From Rotaria sp. Silwood1 (taxonomy: Eukaryota; Rotifera; Eurotatoria; Philodinida; Philodinidae): DNA of 64,000 nucleotides. Shown here one piece after another: positions 62,891-64,000 of this stretch. The notes beneath the pieces are model-generated. The model worked only from the letters and a program-made list of their open reading frames with translations. It had not been told where the DNA came from and ran no database searches. The stretch lies in assembly GCA_905250075.1 (NCBI GenBank), contig CAJNOP010000334.1, positions 119,516 through 183,515 of the forward strand, in the 5' to 3' direction. The number at the start of each line of letters is the position of its first letter. Position 1 is the first letter of the stretch. The position numbers were made by a program, and so were the translations under genes.

Positions 62891-63300
62891 CTGAATGAAT
62901 AGCAAAGTGTTCTGAAGAATATCAATTGTATAGGACATTCCTTTCTGAACCGTTTTCGAAAATTATAATTGATAATGATTAGTCGGATCCCGACTTTAAT
63001 GGTTTAAGTACTTGATGATTCAGTTTTATATACTGTTCCTCATAAATGTTGGTTAATTTCACGACTCGTCTACGTTCTTCAAGCACACTTCATATTAGAG
63101 ACTATTGGCAGCGAAATATTAATGGTTAACTTATTACTTCAATTCAAAGTCGGAAAAAGATTTTCCAGGTCAAACTGAATCAAGTCAAGTGTATAATAAG
63201 CTCATTTCATTAGTTTTAGCTCAAAACTTAGCCAGGCTTCTATTGTTTTGGGTTGGATTTATACTTAAACCATCATGAAGCTTATCGTGAGTACCCATGT
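62891..63300. other. Downstream flank of the transposase gene
   Basis: Possible decayed continuation of the transposase: an open run around 63010-63175 in one frame has plausible protein composition, but no splice site links it in phase. Confidence 0.25.
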
Positions 63301-63305
63301 CGCTA

Positions 63306-63815
63306 AAACCGGAGAAAAACCTCCGGTTAACCGCGGTCAACTGTTCGGTGAACCGGGAGCTTAACCGTTCGGTAAACTGCGGCTTACCGGTTATTACTCT
63401 GTTAACCGCGGTTTTCAAGCAGTGATTTCTTTTCATTCATAAACGGATGAATTTTTCAAAACTCTTTAAAAATTGACGAAATTGAGTCCAAATTTGGCGC
63501 ATTCCCATATTAGTCACCACGTTAGAGCCGCTGGTACCAGCCACATTTTCTGAAATCTCATGGTTTTCGAGATTGGATTTTTATTCAAAATGGCGCCACT
63601 TAATTTAACTATTGGAGGATGGATTGACCATTCTCCATAATAATCGACGATCTTCTGAATTTATGTGACGCACGGTTCAGTTTACATTTTAGTAGCTGGA
63701 ATCCACTTTCTGAGACCAGAAATTGTCAGATCAGTTGTAGCAGTCACAGATAATTAAGGAATAAGTGAAAACCGGTAATTACCGTCGGTTTTCCTTTCAA
63801 CCGGCGGTTTCTCTC
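63306..63815. repeat. AACCGG-rich inverted-repeat-like region
   Basis: 63306-63415 is packed with GGTTAACCGCGGT, ACCGGTT and AACCGTTCGG words, and 63768-63815 carries related words in mostly inverted order (ACCGGTAATTACCGTCGGTT, AACCGGCGGTTT). The interval between is ordinary sequence. This pattern of AACCGG terminal clusters is found in several DNA transposons, including hAT elements. Boundaries and superfamily are not resolved. Confidence 0.5.
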
Positions 63816-64000
63816 GAAAATAGACGATATGGGTAATGGCCGTAAATAAAAATATATTTCGCTCGGATATCCTTAAGATTTCAACAGGCTACGATTAGAA
63901 CTCTTGATGATGGATTATGGCCGTATAATTCTATATGGATTTTGGTCATTCTCACAATCTTTATCAAAATCTTATCAAACGTGATAGAACCGATGATCTT

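Noticed and set aside
1-64000. tRNA, rRNA or CRISPR features
   Set aside because: I looked for B-box-like GGTTCGAATCC, rRNA-like conserved words and regularly spaced repeats and found none that hold up by eye.

Overview
The window looks like AT-rich genomic DNA of a small invertebrate, most probably a bdelloid rotifer (Adineta/Rotaria-like). The reasons are many 45-65 bp GT-AG introns, strong A+T bias, a mixture of animal-type genes with bacterial-looking ones, dense short inverted-repeat elements, and short tracts resembling the TGTGGG telomere repeat reported from bdelloids. The assignment is inference. No tRNA, rRNA, CRISPR or bacterial operon structure was seen. A 100-base N gap lies at 35500-35599.

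Layout. 1-4.5 kb: no intact gene; a faint decayed coding-like stretch and a GC-shifted degenerate repeat island. 4.5-12.5 kb (minus): a 25-exon short VPS13/chorein-like gene of 817 codons. 12.5-17.6 kb: gene-poor, with one copy of a dispersed repeat of about 1.3 kb and a strong hairpin. 17.6-21.3 kb (plus): diacylglycerol kinase, epsilon-like, 3 exons, 739 aa. 22.5-25.7 kb (minus): a 1015-aa, 3-exon protein ending in an isoprenyl diphosphate synthase domain. 25.8-35.3 kb: a graveyard of fold-back and inverted-repeat elements, including an unusual 626-bp element with tandem-repeat ends, plus the second copy of the dispersed repeat. 37.2-43.9 kb (plus): a chitinase-like gene of at least 22 exons, with one intact and two degenerate GH18 modules and two CBM14 domains; one intron carries a Helitron-like insertion with two 5' ends. 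47.7-48.7 kb (plus): an intronless GNAT acetyltransferase. 53.6-54.2 kb (minus): a small SPRY-domain gene. 55.9-56.7 kb: a tandem duplication and a 572-bp fold-back element. 57.6-62.9 kb (plus): a two-gene unit, a BEN-like protein followed by a CACTA/EnSpm-type (Transposase_21-like) transposase, probably one DNA transposon. 63.3-63.8 kb: AACCGG-rich sequence.

The annotated genes do not form one pathway. Diacylglycerol kinase and the VPS13-like protein both concern lipids (signalling and transfer), the prenyl synthase makes isoprenoid precursors, and the chitinase probably acts outside the cell. Exon models were built by hand from splice consensus and reading-phase continuity. Phase closure over many exons is the main support for the VPS13-like and chitinase models.
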